The notes: generated from the sequence alone by a model not told the origin. A DNA stretch of 64,000 bases from Gnetum montanum (GCA_015680685.1 MNCI01001451.1:944274-1008273), one strand, 5' to 3'. Shown: positions 21,509 through 34,344, counted from the first letter of the stretch. Program-made: numbers and translations.

Positions 21509-24185
21509 TATACTAACCTAAATCGTTGGTGTAAGGCTAGAAGGAAAACAAACACCGAGAGATCATCAGGCAGCCACAGTTGACCCTGCCTTCACCCGAG
21601 GGCAAGCTGGAAAAGTAAACGAAGGAAGAGTGCCTTGGATGGTCTGCACGTAAATCAACCAAGGACTTCCCCGAGCGTAAGCTACGACTAGCACTAGGGT
21701 TATCGTAAACGGGATGTAAACGAAATGCAAACAACGATATGAAATGTAAACAAAGTGTATTGAATTATAAATAAAGTGTAAACAAAGATATATTATAAAT
21801 AAAGCATAAACCAAAGTAAATAATGTAAATAGAAGGTAATAATGAAACTGTATTGTATTGTTCAAACAGGAATATGCACCAGTCAAAGCGTAGTTGCACA
21901 CGTGTGGATGGCAAGTCAAACGCCTAGCCCCAGAATGATATGATGCGATGATGTGAAGATGAAATGGGATGAACATGAGAAATACTTGGAAGCTAATAAT
22001 CAGGTTTGCCGAGTGCCCAAGGATTGCAAATTTTGTCTTTCTTCAAAGTTGCCAATCTCTCCAATTTTTTTGTCTCTTCCAATCTCTTCTTCTCCTACCA
22101 GTTTATGTGAATTGATAGGGTATTTATAGGGTTGGGATAGGCTTGGGAAGTTGCATTCTTTGACCAGGTTCAATGTATCTATGTTGGATAGTTGTGCACA
22201 AGTTGGATATGTGCTGGATATTTGCCTTCTTTGACTATATTCAATGTATTTGTGTTTGGATAGTTGTGTACGAGTTGGATGTGTGTTGGCAAGTTGCATT
22301 TTTTGACCAGGTTCAATGTATTTTACAATTTATGGATTATTCAAGCCCATGAAAGTACATTTAATTTAGACCATGAGGGCTTGACATGCCCACAAATGGG
22401 GATTTATAATGAAATGTACAACAAGAGAAATTTGACTGCCCAGCGTGACCTGTAGTGTGACCTGTAACGTGACCTCAAAAACTTGCAATTTTGAGCTGAA
22501 ATCTAGAATTTCTGAAGGCTGGGACCCATAGTTATCAATAGTGGACCTTGAGGACAACTTGCACCCTTGAAATCAAGTGGTTTTGGCTCAATTTCGAGGC
22601 TCTAAAAGTTGGTGACGCTGATTCTTACGTTGTGCAACGTCTGAAAAAGTAACCCTAGTGTCACCAGGTCAAAATGGCACATTTGAGGCCCAAATCTTGA
22701 TTTTCTGGAGGCTAGGAGCTGTTGGGGACCTTGGTGAAGGTCATGGGGGGTCCTTGTGCTTGATTTCGGCATGTTTTGACTCAATTTTGGGGCTCCAAAA
22801 GTTGGTGACGCTGATCCTTATGCTATGCAACGTCTGAAAAAGTAACCAAAGTGTACTTAGCCAAAACCAAATATTTTGAACCCGAAACGTTTGATTCTAG
22901 ATGCTAAAAGTTGGTGTAGTCGCTTGTGGGCCTTGAGGGGACCTTGCCTGTTGAATCATGGGCCATCATGGGCTATTTCAGAGGCCTCTAAGTTTGGTCA
23001 TGTTGTACTCATGTTGGGCAATAGCATGACTTAGCTTGATTCTTTTCTAAAAGTGCTAGGCCAAAATTAGTGGTGTTTCATTGGCCCCTCTTTATTGACA
23101 TCTGGAGAAATCTACCTAAGAGGCATCAACAAAGAAATGCAAAACACCATGAGCAACAAAGCATCAAACATTAACCATCAACCCTTGGCTGGGTGTCATC
23201 GTGCCATTTTCAAAAGTATATGGGATTGAGGGAATATGGTTCAAGATGTAAGGGAATTAGTTGTAACCAGGGAAGCCAGGAGGTTAAGGGCTATGATTTC
23301 TATTGAGATTGTGGGAGAGGAATACTCTCTTATGCACAAGTCATGTCATTAGTCCTTGTCAATAGTTGGGTTTTTAGTAGACTCGAAACCAAGATATAGG
23401 AAGTGCGTTCTTTGGAGAAATGGGACTCTTATAGAGTATTTGTGGGTCCTGTTGTAAATAGCCAAAGCCATGCAATGATGTGCAACATGGTCTCTTTGAG
23501 ACACGAGTGTAACTTTTTTTTCAAGACAACTGCCTTCTCGCTTGGGGCTTGTATGAGAATTGCCAATAGTCTTTTCTTTATGATGTCAATTGGGTCATGA
23601 AGACCTTTTCTGTGCATTTTTCTCTTTGAATTTTTTTTCTCTTTTTCTTATTTTTTTTGGTTTTTTTGAAAGAGCTTTATTTTTGTGTCATGCTTGTGTA
23701 TGAGCACTTGCATTTTGCATCATGTACTATGTATTGTGTTTTGCATCACAACTGCTTAGAGAGCTATAGTATGCAACAGTGTATCAAGAGTTTTGAGATG
23801 AGTGGAATGTATCAAGAGGGATGTAATCGAATAGGATAAGAGAGCATGATGGGGAATAGGGAATGTATTAAGAGTTGGGAATGTACTTATGAATGGATTG
23901 ATTAACCCAGTCATGTGCGTCAGGAAATAAGTGATACCTTGTCATCATGATGAAGTGCATCTATGCATGAATGCCTCAGAAGTGTCATCCTGCAAACACA
24001 ACTCCAAGAAGACAAGAAAATGATAAATGAAACAGTCAGCTAAACACTTTAAACATTAGATGGAGTCACCACGTGCAATTTTCAAAGCAGACAGAATCAT
24101 GAATAACATTAGCCTCATTAAGACCCATGAGATGAATTATGCAACAAGTCTTTGCGAAACATGAACAGCTGATTGCAACGATACA
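21509..24185 (-). mobile_element. 3' LTR of element D
   Basis: Read on the minus strand it begins TGTATCGTTGC at 24,185 after an AAGAAAAATTTGAAAAGA polypurine tract. It ends ...GTATA at 21,509, the left copy having TA where the other LTR has TG on the plus strand. It is 2,677 bp against 2,639 bp for the 5' LTR and collinear with it. A TATA box TATAAATA reads on the minus strand at 22,128-22,121. Inner open frames are non-coding. Confidence 0.75.
22121..22128 (-). promoter_or_regulatory. TATA box in the 3' LTR of D
   Basis: TATAAATA on the minus strand within CCCTATAAATACCC. The identical box is in the other LTR at 29,807-29,800, which fixes the element's direction. Confidence 0.7.
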
Positions 24186-25470
24186 TCTTTTCAAATTTTT
24201 CTTGGTAGCGGACTATTTTGGGTTAGTTTAACGTCATAACCCTTTGGATGGTGCCAGTTTAGCATCGTGGCGGATGATGCATTGCTAGTTTATAGTCATG
24301 GCGGACTGTGAAGAGAAAAACTAGTTTATAGTCTTAGTGGACTCTAGATGCTAGTTTCATGTCATGGCAGAAAAATGTAGTAGTTTAGTGTCATACTGGA
24401 CAGAACTTTGTGGTATCATTTTTAAGTCATGATCCAGGACTACTCTGTGGTATCAATTTTAAGTCATGATCCAGGACTATTTTGTGGTATCAGTTTTAAG
24501 TCATGATCCAGGACTTCTCTGTGGTATCAGTTTTAAGTCATGATCTAGGACTTCTCTGTGGTATTTTTTTTAAGTCATGATCTAGGACTTCTCTATGGTA
24601 TCAGTTTTTAGTTATGATGCCAGGACTATGCTATGGTATCAATTTTAAGTCATGATCCAGGACTTCTCTGTGGTATCAGTTTTAAGTCATGATCCATGAC
24701 TATTCTGTGCCAGTTTATAGTCATAGCGGACTGATGCTTACCTTACTTGTGTAAAGTGTAATGTTGCATGCATGGTCATGCTATGTATCTGCAAGTTCTT
24801 GTAAAAAAATCAACTAGAAAGAAAACAACGTCAAGCGATACCATGTTGTACATAGAGTTGGAATGTATGAAGATTGATGTAATGGCCTAAATTTAATTGT
24901 GGTATAAAATGGTTGCATCGTTATCTTTATGTTTTATGTAAATATTTTTGTCATTTTTTCATGTTTTTTATTGTTTTTCTTATTTTCTAGAGCATATGTG
25001 TGCAACTAAATGTAACATAAATTTCTAAAGTGTAAAGCGAGATGTAAGGTAAATACTTGGAAAAGAAAGCAATGACCGTGTAAGAATCGTAAGTTGTAGC
25101 CTGTAAGTGAAAATTCAATGTAAAATGACTAGAGTTTATAAATCTGTGATTTGTTGGCTCTAGTTTAAAGCCATTTTAGGCTTGGTACATCAGTTTAAAT
25201 TCTTGATGGACTGTTGCATCTATTGTTAAAGAAAGGATTACCATTTTTATGCCATGGTGGGCCAAAGGTAGTAACGTTTTCAAGAAATTTTAAACGAAAC
25301 CAGCCATTTCTAACCATGGCTAGTTTAATGTCATTGCAGATGTTTGTTGGCAGTTTTAACATCATACTGGACAGTTCATAGTTTAATGTAATTTCAGACA
25401 GTTCATAGTTTAATGTCATTTCGGACAATTCGTAGTTTAACATCATTTCAGATAGTTCGTCTCATTCATT
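24186..25470 (-). repeat. Non-coding tandem arrays and PPT of element D
   Basis: Between the D protease and its 3' LTR. Adjoining the LTR is the polypurine tract (plus strand TCTTTTCAAATTTTTCTT, 24,186-24,203). Then come irregular units with GTTTATAGTCATGGCGGACT, eight regular 37-bp units (24,409-24,712), a spacer without genes (24,740-25,140), and about 27-bp units with CATAGTTTAATGTCATTTC (25,140-25,470). On the minus strand the units carry GACTTAAAACT or GACTATAAACTGGCAC, the same core as the arrays of A and B. Confidence 0.75.
24409..24712. repeat. Regular 37-bp tandem repeat, eight units
   Basis: Each unit runs CTGTGGTATCAGTTTTAAG then TCATGATCCAGGACTTCT with few substitutions. This is the most homogeneous array in the window, so probably the youngest amplification. 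Confidence 0.85.
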
Positions 25471-28400
25471 CTAGTTGAGTTGCTTCTTGATCTTTTGTAG
25501 CTTAACATGTGGAGCTAGGTGTATGGGTATGATTTTATATTCACCTTCCCCTTCATCGGTGATGTTAAAAGGTAGTTCTGACCAAGAGACATCAGTAGGA
25601 ATGGCTTCTATGTCTGCGTCTTGTTGTGTTTCTTTAGTGCTAGTTGGATTGTCAGTCAACGTTGGGTTCACGTTCTGATGTATGTTCATGGTTTCTTGTT
25701 TAGGCTTAATGAACTCAAGTTCTGACCCTTGACCTACCTCAAGGTATGAGGAAATGATCGATGTTGTTGTATCCCCATGTATGATGATCTCACCTCCCTC
25801 GTAAGGTAGATGTATCTCCTGATGGATTGGTGANNNNNNNNNNNNNNNNNNNNNNNNNNNNNNNNNNNNNNNNNNNNNNNNNNNNNNNNNNNNNNNNNNN
25901 NNNNNNNNNNNNNNNNNNNNNNNNNNNNNNNNNNNNNNNNNNNNNNNNNNNNNNNNNNNNNNNNNNNNNNNNNNNNNNNNNNNNNNNNNNNNNNNNNNNN
26001 NNNNNNNNNNNNNNNNNNNNNNNNNNNNNNNNNNNNNNNNNNNNNNNNNNNNNNNNNNNNNNNNNNNNNNNNNNNNNNNNNNNNNNNNNNNNNNNNNNNN
26101 NNNNNNNNNNNNNNNNNNNNNNNNNNNNNNNNNNNNNNNNNNNNNNNNNNNNNNNNNNNNNNNNNNNNNNNNNNNTGGTGAAGTCATTACTAGGTCATAC
26201 AAACTTAAAGAAGTATTCTTTTGTTTTAAGACTTGTGTGACTTGGGTTAACGCATTTGCTAGGTCTTTATCATTTGGGACATTCTTATCCATAGAGATTT
26301 GGTCCATTTGATCTAGCATTCGTATTTATCATGGAGGGGTTTTTACATTAGTAGCTGAGAATGCTAGGTTTGGGATATGACTTGTGACTTCATCTTTGTT
26401 TTGGTGACTTGTACTAGGCTCATTAATGGACGAACTCATGGGAACGGTACTTAGTGGTGTAGGATTTGGTAGTCCTAATTTGTGTCCATGGTTTTCTCTC
26501 TCCATGCACTCTCTTTTTTCTCTTTCTAAGTGCTCTCTTATTACCCTATCGACAAGACGTTCTTGCAAAGGTTGTCGAGAAGTGGAGGTGGGTTGTGTGC
26601 CAGGGTGTTTTGGCGCCTGGACCACAAAGGGAATGGATCAGTTTTCAGATGGTATGTTTGTTGTGGTGGAAATTAAAGGAGGTATGCAGATGATGAATGG
26701 TTTTGATGGTGTGGGGGATGTGCATGTGGTAAAAGGGGTTTGAGGATATATTGGGGTAGGTGTGTTTTCTGAATGCCTGCGAATCACAAAAGGCTTTCGA
26801 GGAATGTCTTGTCTATCTTCCACATGGACAGTCCACATGGACAGTATTAATCACATATGGGGCATCGTTGGTTTTGGTATTGAGAGAATCCTTGTAGACC
26901 CCCATGGATTGGTTTTGAGGCCTTCCGGGTTTGTCTCGTCAAACACTACTTCACCTCTATCTATCATGCGTTGTATGTCTTGTTTCAACGCAAAGCAGTA
27001 ATCAGTCCCATGACCATACCGTTGATGATATTCACAAAACCTATCCAACCTAAAGCCTTTTGGAATGGGAGGTTTGTTGGCTGTAGCTAAGGTTGGATTT
27101 TTGGCTAATGCGTAAAAGCGATCATGTCTTTGCGAGGTCGTAGGAGACATTTGTTTGTGTTGAATTAGCCTAGCCTTTAGAAGTTGATCAAGTAGTTGTG
27201 AAGGCTTCATGGACAATGGTGTGTATTGAGTAGGGTCTTTTCTTTCGAAGGTACGGGCATGACCTATGTTGTTGTTTCTTTTTGAGGAATTTTCAGGTGT
27301 ATTAGTGGGTGTGGTTCTTTCATAGTTGTTTGGGATAGCAGGTTGTTTTCCCTCAGTCACTACTTCTACTGTTGTTTTGGATTTATCTTTCCTCCTATGT
27401 TGGCTTCTAAAGGTTGAGTAGGCTGGGTCATTACTTGTTTGTGCCACTTCTTCTATGTCTTTGATTTGTACAAATGCTTGGCTCAATGTGTAGGCTTTCA
27501 GGTAGTAAAGTTTTGACTTAATAAAGTCATTCATGGCTGACTTAAGGATAGTGAGCAAATATGTTTCAGGGATAGGTTCGTGAAGTTCATTTAAGGTTGC
27601 ACTCCACCTTTGGATAAATTTCTGTGTTGACTCCAATTGCGCTTGTTTAACTTGAATCAAGCTATCTAACGTGGCTTCAGGTTTCAAATTGTACTTGAAA
27701 CGGGTGACAAACTGATGTAACAAACTCTCTAAAGAAGATATGAAGCTACGAGGTAAACATCGGTACCAGTCTAAGGCTTTTCCGGTTAAGGACATTGCAA
27801 ACACTAGCAAAATTACATGGGGCCATGCTTGAAGTAAAAGGCTTTCGGTTCTAAATGTCACTAGGTGGGCATTTGGGTCTCCTTCACCATTGTACTTGGT
27901 CAGTTGAGGTAATGAGAATCCTTTTGGCAGGGTCAAGGGTGGAACTGAGGGGTCAATTGGATCATCTTGATAGAAATCTAGTACCTTGACTTCCTCATTG
28001 TTAAAATTTTTAAGGCATTTTAATTCTTCTACCAACGAGTGCATCATCTTTTGTGTGTCTGCGCATTCTTGGGCAGTAGGCAAACTGGTGGATTGAGTGG
28101 ATTGTGCATGATAATGATTTAATTGTTGCATTGTTTGTGGAAAGAGAGGTAGTGGGGCTAACGTTTGTTGTGGTGGGATGGTATTCAGAACTGAGACTAC
28201 TGGTGGAACCCACTGCCTAGCCACAAGTTGTGAGGTAACACCCTGAACGTGTTGGGTTGGAGTAATTAATGGTGCTCCATGGATATGCACCTGAGGTATG
28301 TAATGGATGGATGTGGAAGCTGGTATGATCGATGGCATTCCAATCACTTGAGGTTGAAAAATTGACTTTGCGTTGGTTTAGAGAAGGAGTTGTTGGGACT

Positions 28401-29028
28401 GCACTGGTGGAGGAATGATGGAAGTGGACGCATCAGAGTGAATGTTATTGAGCACGGAGAAGATAGGAGTGGAATGGGGAACAGGTCCTTGAGTGTTTGT
28501 GGATGAAGAAGGAAACACATTTTCTTCTAGGAAAGGATGGAATAATGGGTTTGTGTGGGCATGGGGGCTAATGGTATGGTATGATTCTCCATGTTCAGAT
28601 TGGGCTGCAAAGTCATCTTCTTCATCTTGAGGCTCTATGGGAGGTAGTTGTAAGGCTTGACTTCTAGCCATAAGAAGCTGGGATATGAGTTTATGATGGT
28701 TTTCAGACAATGGGATTATGTCAAATGTAGAAGGGATGAAATCACGTCCTCCTTTGTGGATAAATTCATATTCTTGCTTAGCTTCCCTCTCTACATGATC
28801 AATGGGTAGGTTGGCTTGGATTTTAACATAGATAAAATTATACTGTTCCGGTGTAAGAGTTGCGTGAATCAGGCCTTTTCCCTATAGCCTATGGAATTGG
28901 CATGTAGGGCCTTGAGGATTTATGTGTTCAATAATGGTTATGGATTCTATAACAGTCACAGGGTTTGAAGCTTCGGCCCCAAAGTCAGCAATCGGTAGTG
29001 TTACTAGGTTGATTTGGGAAGATTCCAT
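25471..29028 (-). pseudogene. gag-protease of element D
   Basis: One continuous minus-strand frame starting at MESSQINLVTLP (29,028). The gag capsid region has VLDFYQDDPIDP, FSLPQLTKYNGEGDPNAHL, FAMSLTGKALDWY and FIQRWSATLNEL. A degenerate zinc knuckle reads FCEYHQRYGHGTDYC. The longest open part is 498 codons (28,347-26,851). In-frame stops occur at 28,882 (TAG), 28,378 (TAA), 26,851 (TGA), 26,638 (TGA) and 26,326-26,331 (TGA TAA). The protease follows (NALTQVTQVLKQKNTS), but its active site falls in an N gap (25,834-26,175). Its C-terminal part, SPIHQEIHLPYEGGEI, matches units B and C. It would form virus-like particles in the cytoplasm if functional; pol is absent. Confidence 0.8.
25834..26175. 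other. Assembly gap of 342 N
   Basis: Unknown bases inside the D protease, hiding the region where the catalytic aspartate motif should be. Confidence 0.99.
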
Positions 29029-29189
29029 GATAAACGTGAATGGACTAGGGTATAGGAATGGAGTTGGATTGCAAGAAGTTGTAGCGTGGGGTGACACAAG
29101 CTCAATGTGGTCAACAAGGATGAGGAGACTCAAATGGGTAAGGTGGATGAGTTTTGACAGGTAGTGACGTTTTAACCAATAACAAGAAA

Positions 29190-29212
29190 GTGGCCCTCTT
29201 TCTAGCGCGAAA
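29190..29212 (-). promoter_or_regulatory. Primer-binding-site-like sequence of element D
   Basis: On the minus strand, a few bases after the 5' LTR end (GTACA), the sequence reads TCGCGCTAGAAAGAGGG, similar in layout to tRNA-complementary sites starting TGGCGC. It is degenerate, and the tRNA is not identified. Confidence 0.4.
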
Positions 29213-29215
29213 AAC

Positions 29216-31854
29216 TGTACTGACCTAAATCGTCGGTGTAAGGTTGGAAAGGAAATAGACACTGTGAGATCGTCGGGTAGCCACAGCTGACCCTGCCTTC
29301 ACCCGAGGGTAAGTTGAAAAAGTAAACGAAGGCAAAGTACCTTGGATGGTCTACATGTAAATCAACCAAGGACTTCCCCGAGTGTAAGCTATGGCTAGCG
29401 CTAGGGTTATCGTAAATGAGATGTAAACGAAATGCAAACAGCAATATGAAATGTAAACAGAGTGTACTGAATTATAAATAAAGCATAAACCAAAGTAAAT
29501 AATGTAAATGGAAGGCAATAATGAAACTGTATTGTATTGTTCAAATAGGAATATGCACCAGTCAAAGTGTAGTTGCACACGTGTGGATGGCAAGTCAAAC
29601 ACCTAGCCCTAGAATGATATGATGCGATGATGTGATGATCAAATGGGATGAATGTGAGAAATACTTGGAAGCTAATAATCAGGTTTGTCGAGCGCCCAAG
29701 GATTGCAAATTTTTTCTTTCTTCAGAGTTGCCAATCTCTCCAATTTTTTTGCCTCTTCCAATCTCTTCTTCTCCTACCAGTTTATGTGAATTGATAGGGT
29801 ATTTATAGGGTTGGGATAGGCTTGGGCAGTTGCATTCTTTGACCAGGTTCAATGTATCTGTGTTGGATAGTTGTGTACAAGTTGGATGTGTGCCGGATAT
29901 TTGCCTTCTTTGACCAGATTCAATGTATTTGTGTTTGGATAGTTGTGTACGAGTTGGATGTGTGTTGGCAAGTTGCATTCTTTGACCAGGTTCAATGTAT
30001 TTTACAATTTATGGGTTATTCAAGCCCATGAAAGTACATTTAATTTAGACCATGAGGGCTTGACATGCCCACAAATGGGGATTTATAATGAAATGTACAA
30101 CAAGAGAAATTTGACTGCCCAACGTGACTTGCAGTGTGACCTTCAAAACTTGCAATTTTGAGCTGAAATCTAGAATTTCTGAAGGCTGGGACCCATAGTT
30201 ATCAATAGTGGACCTTGAGGACAACTTGCACCCTTGAAATCAAGTCGTTTTGGCTCAATTTTGAGGCTCTAAAAGTTGGTGACGATGATCCTTACGTTGT
30301 GCAACGTTTGAAAAAGTAACCCTAGCGTCACCAAGTCAAAATGGCACATTTGAGGCCCAAATCTTGATTTTCTAGAGGCTGGGAGCTGTTGGGGACCTTG
30401 GTGAAGGTCATGGGGGGTCCTTGTGCTTGATTTCGGCCTATTTTGACTCAATTTTAGGGCTCCAAAAGTTGGTGACGCTGATCCTTACGCTGTGCAACGT
30501 CTGAAAAAGTAACCAAAGTGTACTTAGCCAAAACCAAATATTTTGAACCTAAAACTTTTGATTCTAGATGCTGGAAGTTGTTGTAGTCGCTTGTGGGCCC
30601 CAAGGGGACCTTTCCTATTGAATCATGGGCCATCAGGGACTATTTTGGAGGCCTCCAAGTTTGGTCACGTTGTACTCATGTTGGGCAGCAACATGACTTA
30701 GCTTGATTCTTGTCTAAAAGTGCTAGGCCAAAATTAGTGGTGTTTCATTGGCCCCTCTTTGTTGATGTCTAGAGGAATCTACCTAAGGGATGTCGACAAA
30801 GAAATGCAAAACACCATGAGCAACAAAGAATCAAACATTAACCATCGGCCCTTGGCTGGGTGTCATCGCACCATTTTCAAAAGTATATGGGATTGAGGGA
30901 ATATGGTTCAAGATGCAAGGGAATCAGTTGTAACCAGGGAAGCTAGGAGGTTAAGGGCTATGATTGTTGTTGGGATTGTGGGAGAGGAATGCTCTCTTGT
31001 GCACAAGTCATGTCATTGGTCCTTGTTAACAGCTGGGTTTTCAGTAGACTCGGAACCAAGACATAGGAAGTACGTTCTTTGGAGAAATGGGACTCTTATA
31101 GAGTATTTGCGGGTCCCATTGTAAACAGCCAAAGCCACGCGATGATGTGCAACATGGTATCTTTGAGACACGAGTGTAACTTTTTTTTAAGACAACTACC
31201 TTCTTGCCTGGGGCTTGTATGAGAATAGCCAATAGTCTTTTCTTTATGATGTCAACGGGGTCATGAAGACCTTTTCTGTGCATTTTTCTCTTTGACCTTT
31301 TTTTTCTCTTTTTCTTATTTTTTTTTGGTTTTTTTGAAAGAGCTTGCTTTTTGTGCCATGCTTGTGTATGAGCACTTACATTTTGTATCATGTTCTATGT
31401 ATTGTGTTTTGCATCGCAATTGCTTAGAGAGATACAGTATGCAACAGTGTATCAAGAGTTTTAAGATGAGTGGAATGTATCAAGGGGGATGTAATCAAAT
31501 AGGATAAGGGAGCATGATGGGAAATAGGGAATGTATCAAGAGTTGGGAATGTACTTATGAACAGATTGATTAACCCAGTTGTGTGCATCAGGAAATACCT
31601 AATACCTTGTCATCATGATGAAGTACATCTATGCACGAATGCCTTAGAAGTGTCATCCTGCAAACACAACTCCAAGAAGACAAGAGAACGAGAAATGAAA
31701 CAGTCAGCTAAACACTTTAAACAAGGAGATGGAGTCACCACATGCAATTTTCAAAGCAGATAGAATCATGTCCAACATTAGCCTCATTAAGGCCCATGAG
31801 ATGAATTATGCAACAAGTGTTTGCGAAATATGAACAGCTGATTGCAGCGATACA
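29216..31854 (-). mobile_element. 5' LTR of element D
   Basis: Collinear with the left LTR: same TGTATCG start (31,854), same TATA box, same GGTCAGTACA end (29,216). Terminal TGTA/TACA inverted repeats are intact in this copy. To its right lies another polypurine tract and array segment, which normally precede a 3' LTR. Confidence 0.75.
29800..29807 (-). promoter_or_regulatory. TATA box in the 5' LTR of D
   Basis: TATAAATA on the minus strand, about 0.8 kb upstream of the D gag start. It is the likely promoter of the element's transcript. Confidence 0.7.
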
Positions 31855-31955
31855 TCTTTTGAAATTTTGCTTGGTCGTCAATGATGTCACCAGTTTATAA
31901 TCTTAGCGGACTATTGTGGGTTAGTTTCACGTCATAACCCCTTGGACGGTGCTAG
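31855..31955 (-). repeat. Orphan PPT and array piece beside the D 5' LTR
   Basis: The sequence TCTTTTGAAATTTTGCTT plus array units with CAGTTTATAATCTTAGCGGACT matches the sequence that precedes the D 3' LTR (24,186-24,266), including one extra unit. It stops abruptly at about 31,955 where gag B resumes. Confidence 0.65.
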
Positions 31956-34212
31956 TTTAGCATCCACTGGAACCAGTCCAGAATTTCATCCAACATTAGA
32001 GCATGACCCTTAATGAAATCTGCGAGCCCATCATGAAGGCCCACTTGTTGGCCATCTTTAAGGGTGTAGTGAACGACTTTATTAAGTCTAAGCTTTATTA
32101 TCTCGCTTCACGCACTCTTAGTTAGGCTTTCACCTAGACTAAGAGCATATAGGATGTGGCTGAGGCGAGCAAAGACCTAGCCTATGTTGCATACAAGAAC
32201 ACCTTCATGAAGAAGGATAAGGGTAAGGCTACAATGGCCACAGTGGCTGCTTTGGTGAACGAGGCCAAACCCAAACCTAACAACAACAGTAACAAGAACA
32301 ACAAGAAATTGGTCACACCTATAGCTAACCTCGCACCTAAATAGGCCAATGCACCGCAACCTTCTACATTCACACCTGAGATATCTACACCACCTAAACC
32401 AAAATTTGAGTGTAAAGATCGCTCAAAGCACACCCCATTACCTGTTAAGCCTTTAGATATTCTGAAGTAGTTACTGGCGGTAGGGTACATCCAACATAAG
32501 CGGATGTCGGGGGAGGGAGTCAGGAAACACCAGCGGTACTACGAACTTCTTAGGAATCCCTCTTTGGCCTTGCCCAATGAGCCCCCAGTTCCTAAGGGTT
32601 TCAAGCTAGAGCGGTTTTGTGACTACCATCAATAGTGTGGTGACGACACAAATTATTACATGGCACTGAAGGATGACATCCAAAGGATGATCGATCAGGG
32701 GAAACTGGTGCTAGAAGAAAGCAACCCAGTACGTCCCGAGAATCAATCCTTGCACGTTTACATGGATCCTTGCAATGCCAACAACGTCGATTACATTATC
32801 AACATCATCGACGTTGATAGTAATCCTAGACCATCCCAGCAGTCATTTGTGGTCTGTGTGCCTCAACATAGCACACCAGTCCCACCAATGGCTAATCAAA
32901 CCTTGCAGTAACCTTTCATCCTTAGAGTCCCTCCCTGAGCATCTGCCCCTGCACCACCTATTAACAAAATTGTACCACCACAGTGTACACTAACATCGTT
33001 AGCTCTATTCGTTATCAGGGGGCCAAGACATTCAAGAACCCCCACCCCACATAAGGCAGCTTCATAGCCTTCTCATCCTAGGAAATGAGAAGTGCGCTTC
33101 ACAGGTGAGATGTCAAGGGAAAGTACCACCTAGGTACTTCCAAGCCTATGTCCTCACCCCCTGCATCGATGTCCTCATCGTTGAAAGATAACATTGGCAC
33201 GCATGCATAGTCTTCGCCACCTTGTCCAAAAGGATCTGAACCCAGACCTGAAACTGTCCCTTCTTGGAAAATTCATCTTCTGGGAAAAATAGAAGAGGAG
33301 AAAGGCAGTAAAATAGAAAGTGGCCAGGACCTTTTGAGTGTCCTCACCCAGGTTAAGTAAGCTCTAAAACAGAAAAACACTATGCTTAGCCTATATGACG
33401 TAATCATGACATCTATCGCACATCGTGAGGCTTTGATATGCATGTTAACAATAGTTTTGGTTGATAAGAACATGCCAGTGGAAGAGAAGGCAATCCATTC
33501 GATCATGCTCGCTTCTGTGCCTGCAGAGCCAAAGCCATTCCAACTGATGTTTTACGATGATTCCATTAGGGAAGACCCTAAAAAGGGTTAGGTGACTATA
33601 GCACCTCTTTTCATCACAATTAGGATTGGCCAACATAAGATCCGAAGGGTACACATTGATGATGGAGCTACTAGAAATGTCATCCCTTTCCCTATTATGG
33701 ATAAGCTAGGTTTGGTCGACTAGATCAGACCCACAACAATGTCATGCTTAAAGTCATTCAATGAGGCATGGGTTGTGGTGAAAGGCATGGTCCATATTAA
33801 CTTCGTGGTAGGGGACCAGTTCCCCACAAACGCAACGTTCATCATGGTTGAAGAGATGTCCGGGTTTAACCTAATGTTGGGGAGGTCATGGTTAGTGCAA
33901 CTTAGGGCTATCTCTTCACCCATTCATCAGGAGATCCATCTACCCTATGTAGGGAGGGAGGTGGTGATCCATGACGATGAGGTAGCAACACAGGCTATCA
34001 ACAACATAGATATGGAGCAGGGCTCAGAGGTCATAACCTCTGAGAATGAAGTGCCTGTCTCTATAAATACTAATCGTTTGACAAGAGAATTGGCTCAGCA
34101 TGCTGGTTCAGAAAATGAAAACGCACGGGCTAAGTTGCCCTTCTAAGTGGAGGACAATGATATAGATGAAGGCTATGGCAAAGCGCCTTAGCCTTACGCC
34201 TTGCCCAATCCA
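31956..34212 (+). pseudogene. gag-protease of element B (5' part missing)
   Basis: Resumes inside gag with FIQ-x-x-SMTLNEIC-like sequence and continues through KSKLYYLASRTLS, ASKDLAYVAYKN, an Asn/Lys-rich linker and GYIQHKRMS. The zinc-knuckle-like part is FCDYHQ-CGDDTNYY, then MALKDDIQRMIDQG. The aspartic protease follows: VHIDDGATRNVIPF (33,650), FNLMLGRSWL (33,865), SPIHQEIHLPYVG. It ends near NPRWVKK at a TAG shared with unit C. Many in-frame stops are TAG at positions where element D or unit C has Gln (for example TAG 33,721 against CAG 47,905). Inactive. Confidence 0.8.
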
Positions 34213-34344
34213 CGATGGGTCAAGAAGTAGTTACGCATAGCATAGCAACCCCACTGTTTCTTGCCTAGTTTCCATCCTTTGTAAATTTATCGCCCTTTTT
34301 TTTGCATCCATCCATCTACGTTAGGTACTAATTAGCCATCTTCT

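Larger units (their letters stand above)
21509..31854 (-). mobile_element. Element D: non-autonomous gag-PR LTR retrotransposon
   Basis: A 10.3-kb minus-oriented element with two long LTRs (29,216-31,854 and 21,509-24,185), a continuous gag-protease frame, a long non-coding repeat array and no reverse transcriptase, RNase H or integrase. Its gag and PR are related to those of B and C. Structurally it matches the TR-GAG type of plant element, which relies on enzymes made by relatives. Its gag has long uninterrupted stretches, so it is better preserved than B and C, consistent with later insertion. No target-site duplication was found. The left edge falls just after ATGGC of gag B; the right edge abuts an extra polypurine/array segment (31,855-31,955). 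Confidence 0.75.

Noticed and set aside
22000-22299. 99-codon minus frame in D's LTR, conserved at 29,679-29,978
   Set aside because: It lies around the LTR TATA box and leader, reads through low-complexity LTR sequence and resembles no protein. It is conserved only because the LTRs are copies.
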